Assembly: GCA_029593505.1 (NCBI GenBank)
Contig: JAKTNI010000004.1
Coordinates: 1 to 53,533, forward strand
DNA length: 53,533 nucleotides
DNA from: Streptococcus suis
Lineage (GTDB): Bacteria; Bacillota; Bacilli; Lactobacillales; Streptococcaceae
Direction: 5' to 3'
This document shows, one piece after another, positions 1-9,815 of the stretch (the stretch's first letter is position 1; every line of letters starts with the position of its first letter). The notes beneath the pieces were generated by a model. That model saw only the letters and a list, made by a program, of their open reading frames with translations, had not been told where the DNA came from and searched no databases. A program made the position numbers and the translations under genes.

Positions 1-172
1 CGCAGACCAATCCAGTAGCTGTAGCTTCTAGTCAACCTACTCTAAGCAGGGCAGCCGCTCATTTTTCGCTCAATGGTTACAGACCAATCTAGTGAATGAA
101 TCAAGATATGAGATGTATGTTTCATAGATCTTATTAGAAATAAAAAATTTGTTGACTTTTAAAAAATTTTTT

Positions 173-210
173 AGATTATCAAATGATGATTTGATAATCT
201 CTTTTTTTTT
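173..210 (+). terminator. Rho-independent terminator of an upstream gene
   Basis: A perfect 12-bp inverted repeat (173-184 with 189-200) with a 4-base loop is followed by a run of T at 202-210. It would stop transcription coming from left of the window and insulate dapH. Confidence 0.85.
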
Positions 211-432
211 GAGCAACAGAGAAAATAATACAGATCATTTGGTAAAGTATTAATTGTTGGAAAAGATGATGTTAATGAATTTTTGACAGAATATCTAGAT
301 AATGTACAATTGTAGCTGGAACAAGTGTCATTGGCTCTGCATGGATAGACATTTTTGTATGTGATTTAGAGACTTGTTTAAGTTTCTTTTTAATTTTTTT
401 ATAAATCTTCTCAAGTTTTCTGAAAATTTTGA
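211..432 (+). other. Non-coding stretch with possible decayed gene remnant
   Basis: No intact gene is seen between the terminator and the dapH promoter. At about 240-345 a plus-strand reading (GKVLIVGKDDVNEFLTEYL) is interrupted by a stop and appears to resume one frame over (AGTSVIGSAWIDIF), which looks like debris of a coding sequence. I do not recognise the parent protein. Two short CAGACCAAT repeats (about 3-12 and 80-88) lie before the terminator. Confidence 0.3.
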
Positions 433-438
433 TATAAT
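431..438 (+). promoter_or_regulatory. Promoter of the dapH operon (extended -10)
   Basis: TGATATAAT (430-438) is a perfect extended -10 box. It lies 34 nt before the dapH ATG. No convincing -35 is seen, which is usual for extended -10 promoters. Confidence 0.65.
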
Positions 439-472
439 AGAAAGAAATATCATTTTTAGAATAGGAAATAGT

Positions 473-1171
473 ATGACGGCAACACAAATGAACGCTCAAG
501 AAATTATTCAATTTATTGCAAATGCTGAGAAAAAAACAGCGGTTAAGGTAACTTTTGAAGGAGAATTGACTGGAGAAATACCAACGTCTGTTGTTAAATT
601 GGGAAATGTTCTTTTTGGGGACTGGAAAGATGTAGAGCCATTGTTGGCTAATTTAACTGAAAACAAGGATTACATTGTTGAAAACGATTCTCGCAATTCA
701 GCTGTACCTTTATTGGACAAAAAGAATATTAATGCTCGTATTGAGCCTGGTGCTATTATCCGAGATCAAGTATCAATTGGAGATAATGCTGTGATTATGA
801 TGGGATCTGTCATCAATATTGGAGCTGAAATTGGTAGTGGTACGATGATAGATATGGGAGCAATTCTTGGTGGTCGTGCAACGGTAGGTAAAAATAGCCA
901 TATTGGTGCAGGAGCTGTTCTTGCAGGTGTCATTGAGCCAGCTTCTGCGGATCCAGTTCGTGTTGGAGACAATGTTTTGGTTGGTGCAAATGCTGTTGTG
1001 ATTGAAGGTGTTCAAATCGGAAATGGTTCCGTTGTAGCAGCAGGTGCTATTGTTACTCAAGACGTGCCTGAGAATGTGGTTGTTGCTGGAGTTCCAGCTC
1101 GAATCATCAAAGAAATCGATGCTCAAACACAACAAAAAACAGCCTTGGAAGAGGCATTACGTACTCTTTAA
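473..1171 (+). CDS. dapH: Tetrahydrodipicolinate N-acetyltransferase
   Basis: A 232-residue cytoplasmic enzyme that acetylates tetrahydrodipicolinate with acetyl-CoA in the acetyl branch of the lysine/diaminopimelate pathway. The N-terminal alpha domain ([15 protein letters not shown]) is followed by a long left-handed beta-helix of hexapeptide repeats (about residues 85-195: [20 protein letters not shown] and many more), as in DapH. The ATG at 473 was chosen over an upstream in-frame codon because it follows an AGGAAA site, sits just after the extended -10 box and gives the family's usual N-terminus. The next gene is the matching deacetylase, 11 bp downstream, so the two steps are co-transcribed. 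Confidence 0.95.
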   Translation: MTATQMNAQEIIQFIANAEKKTAVKVTFEGELTGEIPTSVVKLGNVLFGDWKDVEPLLANLTENKDYIVENDSRNSAVPLLDKKNINARIEPGAIIRDQVSIGDNAVIMMGSVINIGAEIGSGTMIDMGAILGGRATVGKNSHIGAGAVLAGVIEPASADPVRVGDNVLVGANAVVIEGVQIGNGSVVAAGAIVTQDVPENVVVAGVPARIIKEIDAQTQQKTALEEALRTL

Positions 1172-1182
1172 GGAAGTTATCT

Positions 1183-2310
1183 ATGTTAGATTTAATCGCA
1201 ACACGCCGAGCTCTTCATCAGATTCCAGAGATTGGTATGGAGGAGTTTAAGACACATGCCTTTCTTCTGGAGACTATTGATAGCATACTCCAAAACTGTC
1301 AATTTGCTCAAGTTCGTACATGGAAGACAGGGATTTTGGTTTACTTAATAGGCTATGAGCCAGATAAAACAGTTGGTTGGCGAACGGATATAGATGGTTT
1401 ACCTATCGTTGAAGAAACAGGTCTTGACTTCAAATCGCTTCACCCAGATCGCATGCATGCATGTGGACATGATGTTCACATGACGATTGCTTTAGGACTT
1501 CTGGAAAAAATGGTAGAGCAACAACCTAAAAATAACCTTCTTTTCTTATTTCAGCCTGCTGAAGAAAACTTGGCAGGTGGCATGCTGATGTATGAAGCGG
1601 AAGCATTTGGTGATTGGTTGCCGGATGAATTTTATGGACTTCATATTCGTCCAGACTTGAAAGTAGGCCAGCTTGCGACGAATCGCTCCACTCTTTTTGC
1701 AGGAACGTGTGAAGTCAAGTTACGATTTATCGGTAAAGGTGGACATGCAGCATTTCCACATACAGCCAATGATGCCCTTGTAGCGGCGAGTTATTTTGTA
1801 ACGCAAGTCCAGTCTGTTGTGAGCAGAAACGTGGATCCTATTGAAGGAGCTGTTGTAACATTTGGCTCTATGCATGCAGGAACGACCAATAATGTTATAG
1901 CAGAAACAGCTTCTTTACACGGTACCATTCGTGCCTTGACACAAGAGATGAGCCTTTTGGTGCAGAATCGTGTGAGAGAAGTAGCAGAAGGGATTGCTAG
2001 ATCTTTTGGAGTAGATATGGAGATTGAGCTCAATCCAAGTGGCTATCTACCTGTTGAAAATAATCCTGAGTTGGCGGATGATTTGATGACGTATTTTGAT
2101 GCGATGGATGGCGTAGAGATGATTGAGTGCGCTCCTGCGATGACGGGAGAAGATTTTGGTTATTTACTACATAAGGTACCCGGTGTCATGTTTTGGTTGG
2201 GTGTAGATACTCCTTATCCTTTACATAATCCTCGTCTCAGTCCAAAGGAAGAAGTGCTTCCCTTTGCTGTGGATAAGTTGGGTCAATTTTTGAAAAGAAA
2301 AGCAACATAG
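1183..2310 (+). CDS. N-acetyldiaminopimelate deacetylase (M20 peptidase family)
   Basis: A 375-residue metal-dependent amidohydrolase of the M20D family. Metal-site motifs are visible: the first His/Asp region ([12 protein letters not shown], then HACGHDVHM at about residues 92-100), the Glu pair in [11 protein letters not shown] (about 127-134), and a C-terminal His in [11 protein letters not shown]. Placed directly after dapH with its own AAGGAAG site, it almost certainly removes the acetyl group from N-acetyl-LL-diaminopimelate rather than acting on another N-acyl amino acid. The family alone would also allow hippurate hydrolase or aminoacylase activity; context decides. Confidence 0.93.
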   Translation: MLDLIATRRALHQIPEIGMEEFKTHAFLLETIDSILQNCQFAQVRTWKTGILVYLIGYEPDKTVGWRTDIDGLPIVEETGLDFKSLHPDRMHACGHDVHMTIALGLLEKMVEQQPKNNLLFLFQPAEENLAGGMLMYEAEAFGDWLPDEFYGLHIRPDLKVGQLATNRSTLFAGTCEVKLRFIGKGGHAAFPHTANDALVAASYFVTQVQSVVSRNVDPIEGAVVTFGSMHAGTTNNVIAETASLHGTIRALTQEMSLLVQNRVREVAEGIARSFGVDMEIELNPSGYLPVENNPELADDLMTYFDAMDGVEMIECAPAMTGEDFGYLLHKVPGVMFWLGVDTPYPLHNPRLSPKEEVLPFAVDKLGQFLKRKAT

Positions 2311-2350
2311 ACTGGATTTTCCAGTCTTTTTCTGAAAAGGAGTAGAGACT

Positions 2351-2893
2351 GTGGATAAGAAGATGATTCGTACGTTGATGTTAGAACAGTTGAAAGAATT
2401 GACAAGCAGTCAACGTGCCAGATGGAGTCAAGAGTTGACTATGCGACTTCTTGCATCGGATGTTTATAAGGCTTCAAAGTCGCTAGCAACCTATCTTTCA
2501 ATGCCTCATGAGTTTGATACCTCTTACTTGATTGATCAAGCAACAAAGGATGGAAAGATGATTTTCATTCCTAAGACCTATTCCAAAGGTCGCATGGATT
2601 TTGTAGAATATAGTGCAAACGATTTAGTTAAAAACTCATTTGGTATATGGGAACCTAGTAGTTATTCACAATCTGTGGATAAGTCTGTGATTAAACTCAT
2701 TCATGTGCCGGGTTTGGCTTGGAATAGTGCTGGTTTTCGAATTGGTTATGGTCGAGGTTTTTATGATCGGTATTTGCTTGATTTTAAGGGCCATACAATT
2801 TCGACCTTGCTTGATTTTCAATTACTTGATTTTAAACCAGATGTATATGATAAGGAAGTAAAGGAGATGATGATTTTTGAAACATATATTTGA
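2351..2893 (+). CDS. 5-formyltetrahydrofolate cyclo-ligase
   Basis: A 180-residue enzyme that converts 5-formyl-THF to 5,10-methenyl-THF with ATP. The signature near the C-terminus, GFRIGYGRGFYDRYL (about residues 132-146), is the family's phosphate/folate-binding loop. The start is GTG at 2351, preceded by AAAAGGAG. The 3' end overlaps the rhomboid gene by 17 nt. This pairing with a rhomboid protease is common in streptococci. Confidence 0.93.
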   Translation: MDKKMIRTLMLEQLKELTSSQRARWSQELTMRLLASDVYKASKSLATYLSMPHEFDTSYLIDQATKDGKMIFIPKTYSKGRMDFVEYSANDLVKNSFGIWEPSSYSQSVDKSVIKLIHVPGLAWNSAGFRIGYGRGFYDRYLLDFKGHTISTLLDFQLLDFKPDVYDKEVKEMMIFETYI

Positions 2894-3554
2894 TAAACGA
2901 TACCCTGTCACCAATAGTTTATTGGCTCTGACGATTCTTGTTTTTTTCTTGATACAGATTTTGCGCTTTGGAAAAACAACTGAAGCTCTGACTATCTTTG
3001 AATTTGGTGGAATGTATGGAGAAGTAGTGCGTTATGATCCGGGTCAGTTGTGGCGTTTAGTATCACCGACTTTTGTTCATATCGGATGGGAACATTTTAT
3101 TTTTAATGGTATTACCTTGTTAGGTTTGGGTTATCAATTAGAGAGAATTTTTGGGTCAAGGCGCTTTTTTCTGATTTATTTTTTATCAGGAATAATGGGG
3201 AATACCTTTGTTATGTTCTTCACCCCTAAAGTGGTTGGTGCAGGAGCATCCACCTCCTTATTTGGTCTATTTGCGGCAATGGCTCTTCTTAAAAAATTTA
3301 GTCATAGTCCTTATTTACAGATATTGGGGCAACGCTATATGATTTTGTTGGCGATAAATTTAGCATTGGGCTTGTTTTCGCCTGCTATTAGCATGGCAGG
3401 ACATATTGGTGGAGCTGTAGGTGGTTGTTTGACTGTTTTGGTATTTCCTCCACGTATGGAAAAAGATCTTTTTAGTGGTCAACAAATCTTCTTTGGTTTG
3501 ATGAGTTATTTAATCGTATTTGTTGTTCTACTCGGTATGTTTTATATGATATGA
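2877..3554 (+). CDS. Rhomboid family intramembrane serine protease
   Basis: A 225-residue polytopic membrane protease with about six to seven hydrophobic segments. The catalytic serine lies in GAGASTSLFG (about residues 122-131), a variant of the usual GxSG loop, and the catalytic His is in MAGHIGGAVGG (about 178-188). A WEHFIFNG motif (about 71-78) matches the family's conserved HxxxN helix. The start is TTG at 2877 behind AAGGAG at 2861; the nearby ATGs are out of frame. The native substrate is unknown. Confidence 0.9.
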   Translation: MKHIFDKRYPVTNSLLALTILVFFLIQILRFGKTTEALTIFEFGGMYGEVVRYDPGQLWRLVSPTFVHIGWEHFIFNGITLLGLGYQLERIFGSRRFFLIYFLSGIMGNTFVMFFTPKVVGAGASTSLFGLFAAMALLKKFSHSPYLQILGQRYMILLAINLALGLFSPAISMAGHIGGAVGGCLTVLVFPPRMEKDLFSGQQIFFGLMSYLIVFVVLLGMFYMI

Positions 3555-3563
3555 TAATGAGAA

Positions 3564-3597
3564 AAAAGTCGTTAGAATATGAGTTCTAACGACTTTT
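3564..3597. terminator. Bidirectional terminator between rhomboid gene and galU
   Basis: A 14-bp inverted repeat (3564-3577 with 3584-3597) has A-rich and T-rich flanks on the two sides, so it can end both the plus-strand dapH operon and the minus-strand gpsA-galU operon. Confidence 0.85.
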
Positions 3598-3600
3598 ACA

Positions 3601-4518
3601 CTATTTATTTACTTTTGTTGATTTTTTAGTATCTAATTTTTTTCCTAAATCAATAATATACTGCTTTATATCATCTTTGATTTGAGGATGTTGTAAGGCA
3701 TAGTCAATTGAAGTTTTCATGAATCCAAACTTATCACCGACATCGTAACGGTTTCCCTTAAATTCACGGGCAAATACACGTTGGGTCTTGTTCAGAGTAT
3801 CAATAGCATCTGTTAATTGAATTTCATTACCTGCTCCTGGTTGTTGATTTTCTAAGATATCAAAGATTTCAGGTGTCAACAGATAGCGTCCGATAATGGC
3901 AAGATCTGAAGGTGCGTCTTCTGGTTTGGGCTTTTCAACAAATGTCTCAACGCTATGAAGTCCATTTAGTCCTTCTCCTTGAGGAGCAATTACGCCGTAG
4001 GCAGAGACTTCTTCGTGTGGAACTGGCATCACTGCGATGGTAGAAGCATGTGTTGCTTCGTAGTCCTCAATCAATTGTTTGGTTATTGGGGTGACTGTAG
4101 GATCGGTAATGTCCATGAGGTCATCACCCAGCATGACAACGAAAGGTTCATTTCCAACAAAGGCTTTAGCCTGTAAGACTGCATCTCCTAGTCCTTTTGG
4201 ATAGCTTTGGCGGATAAAATGAAGTCTGATGGCCGTTGCATCATCGACCAGTTTCAAGAGGTCATCTTTACCTTTTTCTTTGAGGTTGTATTCCAATTCA
4301 AAATTCGAATCAAAATGGTCTTCAATGGAACGTTTTGATTTGTTAGTTACGACCAATATATCTTCGATGCCAGAACGAAGCGCTTCTTCGAAGATAAATT
4401 GGAGGGTTGGTTTGTCAACGATTGGCAACATTTCTTTGGCAAGTGCCTTAGTAGCAGGTAAGAAACGTGTTCCCAATCCTGCAGCTGGTATAACGGCTTT
4501 TCTAACTTTTTTTGTCAT
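3601..4518 (-). CDS. galU: UTP-glucose-1-phosphate uridylyltransferase
   Basis: A 305-residue nucleotidyltransferase making UDP-glucose for capsule, glycolipid and Leloir metabolism. The GxGxR nucleotide-binding loop is in [19 protein letters not shown] just after the start, and other conserved blocks ([28 protein letters not shown]) follow. An in-frame extension to 4560 is possible, but the ATG at 4518 has a GGAG site and gives the family N-terminus ([14 protein letters not shown]). The gene begins 10 bp after gpsA, so the two form an operon; this pairing is usual in streptococci. Confidence 0.95.
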   Translation of the reverse strand: MTKKVRKAVIPAAGLGTRFLPATKALAKEMLPIVDKPTLQFIFEEALRSGIEDILVVTNKSKRSIEDHFDSNFELEYNLKEKGKDDLLKLVDDATAIRLHFIRQSYPKGLGDAVLQAKAFVGNEPFVVMLGDDLMDITDPTVTPITKQLIEDYEATHASTIAVMPVPHEEVSAYGVIAPQGEGLNGLHSVETFVEKPKPEDAPSDLAIIGRYLLTPEIFDILENQQPGAGNEIQLTDAIDTLNKTQRVFAREFKGNRYDVGDKFGFMKTSIDYALQHPQIKDDIKQYIIDLGKKLDTKKSTKVNK

Positions 4519-4528
4519 TGCATCTCCT

Positions 4529-5545
4529 TCATGACCATTCATTTTCATGGCGGAATTCACCCGTCATGATTTCTTTGATGGCATCTTCAATACCTGCACC
4601 TTGGTAGATGACCTTGTAGATAGCTTGGGTAATAGGCATGTAAACATCTAATTCTTGAGCTAACTCATAGGCTGCCTTAGTTGTTGAAATACCTTCAATT
4701 ACCATTCCCATATTGCGTTCTACATCTTCGAGTTTTTCACCGCGACCGAGCTGATCTCCAGCTCTCCAGTTGCGGGAGTGGATAGATGTACCGGTAACAA
4801 TCAAATCCCCAACACCAGAAAGACCGCTGTAAGTCAGAGGGTTTGCGCCCATAGCAACGCCTAGACGTGTGATTTCTGTCAAACCGCGAGCGATAATGGC
4901 TGCCTTGGCATTATCACCATAACCAAGTCCGTGTAAAGCGCCAGCGCCGACAGCAATAATATTTTTAAGGGCACCTGCTGTTTCTACACCGATGACATCA
5001 TTATTTGTATAAAGTCGGAAGTAGTGGTTGCTGAAAAGATTTTGGACGTAGCTGGCTGTTTCCAAGTCTTTTGAAGCTGCAGAAATCAAGGTCAAATCAC
5101 GGACGATAGTCTCTTCTGCATGACTTGGCCCTGAAACCACGACGATTTCAGAACGGAGTTCAGCAGGAATTTCTTCCTCCAGTACCTCAGACAAGCGCTT
5201 GTGACTATCAGGCTCTAAGCCTTTTGAAGCGTGCATGACAACTACCTTGTGTTTGAGAGCTTGTGCGACTTGCTTGGCAACTAGGCGTGTTACCTTGGTT
5301 GGCACAACGAAAAGAACCGCGTCAACACCGTCCAAGGCTTCAGTCAAATCCTTATATCCTTTGATGTTTTCATCTAGGATAACCTCCTTGAAATAGCGCT
5401 TATTTGTATGTTCTTTATTGATTTCGTCGATTTGTTCGGGGACATTTCCCCAAATACGGACAGTATGACCGTTGTCGTTGAGAACTTGTCCTAGGGCGGT
5501 GCCCCATGAACCGGGTCCCAAGATGGCAATGATTTGTTTGGTCAT
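4529..5545 (-). CDS. gpsA: Glycerol-3-phosphate dehydrogenase [NAD(P)+]
   Basis: A 338-residue cytoplasmic enzyme that reduces dihydroxyacetone phosphate to sn-glycerol-3-phosphate, the backbone for phospholipids and teichoic acids. The Rossmann motif is [13 protein letters not shown] at about residues 10-22, followed by [10 protein letters not shown] and the catalytic-domain [17 protein letters not shown] (about 192-208, with the conserved Lys). The ATG at 5545 is preceded by AGAAAGGA. It is the first gene of the gpsA-galU operon. Confidence 0.96.
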   Translation of the reverse strand: MTKQIIAILGPGSWGTALGQVLNDNGHTVRIWGNVPEQIDEINKEHTNKRYFKEVILDENIKGYKDLTEALDGVDAVLFVVPTKVTRLVAKQVAQALKHKVVVMHASKGLEPDSHKRLSEVLEEEIPAELRSEIVVVSGPSHAEETIVRDLTLISAASKDLETASYVQNLFSNHYFRLYTNNDVIGVETAGALKNIIAVGAGALHGLGYGDNAKAAIIARGLTEITRLGVAMGANPLTYSGLSGVGDLIVTGTSIHSRNWRAGDQLGRGEKLEDVERNMGMVIEGISTTKAAYELAQELDVYMPITQAIYKVIYQGAGIEDAIKEIMTGEFRHENEWS

Positions 5546-5579
5546 AAAAAATCCTTTCTAGTTGGTGTAATTTAGATAT

Positions 5580-5588
5580 ATTATACCA
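5580..5588 (-). promoter_or_regulatory. gpsA-galU promoter (extended -10)
   Basis: On the minus strand TGGTATAAT (5588-5580) is a perfect extended -10 box about 35 nt upstream of the gpsA ATG. No good -35 is seen. Confidence 0.6.
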
Positions 5589-5699
5589 TAATTGATACAT
5601 AAAATCTTATATAAGTTATACAGTATATATATTATAGTTTTTGAGTAAGCAATGGTGCTGAAACAACAAAATATTTTCAGAAAAGAGAAAACGAAATAA

Positions 5700-5736
5700 T
5701 TGACAATAGTTCCTACAGAGAACTATAATAGTTCTC
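5700..5736 (+). promoter_or_regulatory. satRAB promoter with overlapping palindromic operator
   Basis: TTGACA (5700-5705), an 18-bp spacer and TATAAT (5724-5729) form a strong sigma-A promoter. The palindrome GAGAACTATAATAGTTCTC (5718-5736; 8-bp arms, 3-bp centre) is centred on the -10 box, and an extra TAGTTC half-site precedes it at about 5707-5712. A MarR dimer bound here would block RNA polymerase, so this is the expected autoregulatory operator of the next gene. Confidence 0.8.
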
Positions 5737-5767
5737 ATGGTAATTATTTTCGTAGAAAGGAGCTATT

Positions 5768-6217
5768 ATGGGACATACTATTGCAGATTTTCGGAATCTA
5801 TTAAATCAGATTGAACAAATCAGTGAAACCATTGCAAAGGAATATGATGTGGAGCACCTAGCTGGACCACAGGGATGGGCCTTGCGTTTCATAGCAGAAC
5901 GGTCTGAAGTTGAAACCTTTGTCAAAGACATTGAAGCGGAGTTGAAGATTTCCAAATCCGTTGCCAGCAATCTAGTTAAGCGAATGGAGAAAAATGACTT
6001 TATTCAGGTTTTACCTTCTCAGTTTGACAGACGCTACAAGCAGTTGGTCTTGACAGAGAAAGGTCGGAGCAAGATTTGTCACCTAAAATCCTTCCATGAG
6101 GAGATGCACCATTCTCTCTTTCGAGGTATTCAAAAGGAAGAATTTGATTTGATCAGACAGGTGGCCGATCAATTAAAAGAAAATATTCAACACTATAAGG
6201 AGAAGAATCATGTTTAA
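5768..6217 (+). CDS. satR: MarR-family repressor, SatR-like
   Basis: A 149-residue winged-helix MarR regulator: a dimerising N-terminal helix, then the recognition region IEAELKISKSVASNLVKRMEKNDFIQ split over about residues 56-81, and the wing with the Asp-Arg pair in SQFDRRYKQLVLTEKG. It follows a palindromic operator and its stop overlaps the first pump gene by 8 nt, which is translational coupling. In S. suis a MarR protein called SatR is known to repress the fluoroquinolone pump SatAB; position and partner genes support that identity here. The inducing ligand is not deducible. Confidence 0.85.
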   Translation: MGHTIADFRNLLNQIEQISETIAKEYDVEHLAGPQGWALRFIAERSEVETFVKDIEAELKISKSVASNLVKRMEKNDFIQVLPSQFDRRYKQLVLTEKGRSKICHLKSFHEEMHHSLFRGIQKEEFDLIRQVADQLKENIQHYKEKNHV

Positions 6218-7916
6218 AGAAGCCATTTTACGTTACAAATGGTATGCCTTGGCATCGGTCTTGTTGACGTCTATTGTCGTAGCAACGACCTTGATGCAAC
6301 CTAGTTATTTACAGGATGTATTGACTGCTGTCTTGGCCAATGATAAGGAAGAAATTGTCCGTGTCGGTAAGTTCCTCTTGCTGATTGCGGGAATTGGTCT
6401 CTTGGCTGGTCTGACCAATACCATCATGGCAGCTAAGATTTCTCAGGGAGTGTCTGCGGATATTCGTGAGAAGACCTTTCGGAAAATTCAGAGCTTTTCT
6501 TATGCCAATGTAGAGGAATTTAATGCAGGGAATTTGGTAGTTCGTATGACCAACGACGTCAACCAAATTCAGAACCTTGTCATGATGCTCTTTACGATCT
6601 TGATGCGGGTACCTCTGCTCTTTGTTGGTGCCTTTATCATGGCGGTGCGCACTTTGCCAGAACTTTGGTGGATTATCGTGCTCATGGTCATCCTCATCAT
6701 GGGAATCATGGCAGTCGTGATGGGCTTGATGGGGCCGCGCTTTGGAAAATTCCAGTCCCTGATGGACAGGATGAACAGCATTGCAAAGGAAAACCTCCGT
6801 GGGATTCGTGTGGTTAAGTCCTTTGTACAGGAGAAGAATCAATACGCTAAATTTAAAGAAGTATCCAATGAGCTTTTGGATCTTAACCTCTTTATTGGTT
6901 ATGGTTTTTCTATCTTGCAACCTTTGATGATGTTTATCTCCTACATGGCGATTTTTGTGTCGCTTTATCTCGTTTCAGGGATGTTAGACACTAATATCGA
7001 AGCAGTTGGGGGCTTTACTTCCTTTATGAGTTACCTCATGCAAATCATGTTTGCGATTATCATGACTAGCTTTATGGGGATGCAGGCTTCTCGTGCTGCT
7101 ATTTCCATTAAACGTTTGAGTGAGGTTTTAGATACAGAGCCAGCGATGCCCTTTAAAGATGGTGCAAAAGAGGATTTGGATGGTCGGATTGTTTTTGACA
7201 ATGTTAGCTTCACCTATCCGCATGACACTGAGTCAACTTTGAAAAATATCTCCTTTGAGATTGAGTCTGGTCAGATGGTTGGTGTGGTCGGTGCAACGGG
7301 TGCGGGTAAATCAACACTAGCTCAGCTCATTCCGCGTTTGTTTGATCCACAGGAAGGGACTGTGTCAATTGGCGGTCGTGATTTGAAAGACATCAGTCAG
7401 GAAACCTTGAGAGATACAGTGTCTATCGTTTTGCAAAAAGCTATTCTCTTCTCAGGGACCATTGCGGACAATTTGCGTCAAGGTGCACCTGGTGCAGATT
7501 TGGGACGTTTGGAGCGGGCCGCAGGTATTGCCCAAGCCAAAGAATTTATCGACCGCTTGGATGATACCTATGAGAGCCAAGTAGAAGAACGTGGAAATAA
7601 CTTCTCAGGGGGTCAGAAACAGCGGATGTCCATTGCGCGTGGGGTGATTAGTGATCCTAAAGTCTTGGTGCTAGATGATTCAACCTCAGCCTTGGATGCC
7701 AAATCAGAGAAGTTGGTACAAGAAGCCCTCAACCATGATTTGAAGGGGACAACGACGGTCATCGTTGCTCAGAAGATTTCTTCTGTTGTCAAAGCTGATA
7801 AGATCTTGGTTCTTGATGAAGGTCGCTTGATTGGTCAGGGAACACACGCAGAATTGGTAGCGACAAATGACGTCTACCGTGAAATTTACGAAACACAGAA
7901 AGGGAAGGAAGAATAG
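6210..7916 (+). CDS. satA: Heterodimeric multidrug ABC exporter subunit A (PatA/SatA-type)
   Basis: A 568-residue half-transporter: six transmembrane helices (about residues 10-290), then an ATPase domain. Walker A is GATGAGKST (about 362-370) and the signature NFSGGQKQR is canonical (about 464-472). Walker B ends in LDDST, with Asp replacing the catalytic Glu, and the H-loop is VAQKIS, with Gln replacing His. That is the degenerate site expected of one partner in a heterodimeric exporter. The sequence is very close to pneumococcal PatA as I recall it (VKSFVQEK, LRQG, TQKGKEE ends). Role: efflux of fluoroquinolones and other drugs together with the next gene. Confidence 0.9.
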   Translation: MFKEAILRYKWYALASVLLTSIVVATTLMQPSYLQDVLTAVLANDKEEIVRVGKFLLLIAGIGLLAGLTNTIMAAKISQGVSADIREKTFRKIQSFSYANVEEFNAGNLVVRMTNDVNQIQNLVMMLFTILMRVPLLFVGAFIMAVRTLPELWWIIVLMVILIMGIMAVVMGLMGPRFGKFQSLMDRMNSIAKENLRGIRVVKSFVQEKNQYAKFKEVSNELLDLNLFIGYGFSILQPLMMFISYMAIFVSLYLVSGMLDTNIEAVGGFTSFMSYLMQIMFAIIMTSFMGMQASRAAISIKRLSEVLDTEPAMPFKDGAKEDLDGRIVFDNVSFTYPHDTESTLKNISFEIESGQMVGVVGATGAGKSTLAQLIPRLFDPQEGTVSIGGRDLKDISQETLRDTVSIVLQKAILFSGTIADNLRQGAPGADLGRLERAAGIAQAKEFIDRLDDTYESQVEERGNNFSGGQKQRMSIARGVISDPKVLVLDDSTSALDAKSEKLVQEALNHDLKGTTTVIVAQKISSVVKADKILVLDEGRLIGQGTHAELVATNDVYREIYETQKGKEE

Positions 7917-9701
7917 ATGGAAACACTTAGATTTTTCTGGTTTTATTTTAAACGCTATAAGCTGTCCTTTGCTGTGATTTTTCTAGCTATTGTGACGGCG
8001 ACTTATTTGCAGGTTAAGACGCCTGTTTTCCTGGGTAATGCTATTGCAGAGATGGGGAAAATTGGTCAGGCTTATTTTGCTGCAGAGCAGATGGGGCAGT
8101 CAGGTTTCCAGCCTGATATGACGGATTTTAATGGGGTTATGCTCAATCTCTTGTTGGCCTATGTGGCGACTGTGGTCTCAACATTGATTTATACTCTGCT
8201 CTTTACACGCATCGTTGCACATTCAACCAACCGTATGCGAAAAGGTCTGTTTGGCAAGTTGGAACGCTTGACAGTTGCCTTCTTTGACAGCCACAAGGAT
8301 GGGGATATTCTTTCTCGTTTTACCAGTGATTTGGACAATATCCAAAATGCTTTTAACCAGTCCTTGACCCAGGTGGTGACCAACATTGCCCTCTATATCG
8401 GTATGGTTATCATGATGTTCCGTCAGGATACTCGTTTGGCTTGGGTAACTGTGGCCTCCACGCCAGTTGCTTTGATTGCCCTAGTGATTATCATTCGCCT
8501 GTCACGGAAATATACTGATAAGCAACAGGCTGCGGTGTCTAAACTCAATGCCTACATGGATGAGAAGATTTCAGGACAAAAAGCGATTATTGTACAGGGT
8601 ATGCAGGAAGAGACTATTGATGGTTTCTTGGAGCTCAATGAAGAAGTTCGTCGCACAACTTTTAAGGGACGTTTGTTTGGTGGGATTCTCTTTCCATTTA
8701 TGAACGGAATGAGCTTGGTTAATACTGCCATTGTTATCTTTGCAGGTTCCAGCATTGTCTTAAATGATAGCTCGCTGGAAACAGCTGCCGCACTTGGTCT
8801 GGTCGTGACTTTTGTTCAGTATTCGCAACAGTATTACCAGCCAATCATGCAGATTGCATCTAGCTGGGCAGAATTGCAGTTGGCTTTCACAGGTGCTCAT
8901 CGTATTCAGGAAATGTTTGATGAGCCTGAGGAAGTTCGTCCTCAAAACGCTCCGCTATTTACCGAATTAAAAGAAGGTGTTGAAATTAAGGGCATCGACT
9001 TTGGCTACCTGCCAGGTCAGAAGGTCTTGGACAAGGTATCCATTTTAGCTCCTAAGGGCAAAATGGTGGCGGTCGTTGGTCCGACGGGATCTGGTAAGAC
9101 TACTATTATGAACTTGATCAACCGCTTCTATGATGTTAACGGTGGTAGCGTGGCCTTTGACGGTCGCGATATTCGGGAATATGACCTGGATAGTTTGCGG
9201 GATAAGGTCGGTATTGTCTTGCAGGAGTCGGTGCTTTTCTCTGGTACCATTGCGGACAATATTCGCTTTGGTGATGAGAGTATTTCGCAGGAAATGGTGG
9301 AAACCGCAGCTCGTGCCACCCATATCCATGACTTTATCATGAGCTTGCCAGAGGGCTATGAAACCTTTGTGACCGATGATGAGAATGTCTTCTCCACAGG
9401 TCAGAAACAGCTGATTTCTATTGCCCGTACGCTCTTGACAGATCCACAGGTCTTGATTTTGGACGAAGCAACATCTAACGTTGATACCGTAACGGAAGCC
9501 AAGATTCAAAAAGCTATGGAGGCCATTATCGCAGGACGGACCAGCTTCGTCATTGCCCACCGCCTCAAAACTATTCTCAATGCGGATGAAATTATCGTCC
9601 TCAAAGATGGAAAAGTGATCGAGCAAGGCAATCACAGCCAGCTCCTTAAACTCAATGGCTTCTATGCTGAACTTTACCACAATCAGTTTGTGTTTGAATA
9701 A
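7917..9701 (+). CDS. satB: Heterodimeric multidrug ABC exporter subunit B (PatB/SatB-type)
   Basis: A 594-residue half-transporter starting one base after the satA stop. Six membrane helices are followed by an ATPase domain with Walker [10 protein letters not shown] (about 388-396), intact Walker B LILDEATS with catalytic Glu, and intact H-loop IAHRL (about 546-550). Its signature is altered (FSTGQKQ instead of LSGGQ). The defects therefore complement those of SatA: the composite dimer has one consensus and one degenerate ATP site. Confidence 0.9.
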   Translation: METLRFFWFYFKRYKLSFAVIFLAIVTATYLQVKTPVFLGNAIAEMGKIGQAYFAAEQMGQSGFQPDMTDFNGVMLNLLLAYVATVVSTLIYTLLFTRIVAHSTNRMRKGLFGKLERLTVAFFDSHKDGDILSRFTSDLDNIQNAFNQSLTQVVTNIALYIGMVIMMFRQDTRLAWVTVASTPVALIALVIIIRLSRKYTDKQQAAVSKLNAYMDEKISGQKAIIVQGMQEETIDGFLELNEEVRRTTFKGRLFGGILFPFMNGMSLVNTAIVIFAGSSIVLNDSSLETAAALGLVVTFVQYSQQYYQPIMQIASSWAELQLAFTGAHRIQEMFDEPEEVRPQNAPLFTELKEGVEIKGIDFGYLPGQKVLDKVSILAPKGKMVAVVGPTGSGKTTIMNLINRFYDVNGGSVAFDGRDIREYDLDSLRDKVGIVLQESVLFSGTIADNIRFGDESISQEMVETAARATHIHDFIMSLPEGYETFVTDDENVFSTGQKQLISIARTLLTDPQVLILDEATSNVDTVTEAKIQKAMEAIIAGRTSFVIAHRLKTILNADEIIVLKDGKVIEQGNHSQLLKLNGFYAELYHNQFVFE

Positions 9702-9713
9702 GAGTAAATATAT

Positions 9714-9738
9714 AAAAAGGTCTCAACAGGCCTTTTTT
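9714..9738 (+). terminator. Terminator of satRAB
   Basis: AAAAAGG (9714-9720) pairs with CCTTTTT (9731-9737) across a 10-base loop, continuing into T residues 13 nt after the satB stop. Confidence 0.7.
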
Positions 9739-9815
9739 ATCTGGCATTTCTAACCTTGACACTAACCTGACGACAGATTATACTGAAATAAACTTATATT
9801 TTGAAGGAGCTACTC

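Noticed and set aside
6309..6920. 203-codon minus-strand frame in satA
   Set aside because: It lies wholly opposite a clear ABC transporter gene, has no ribosome site and encodes a His/Asn-rich implausible protein.
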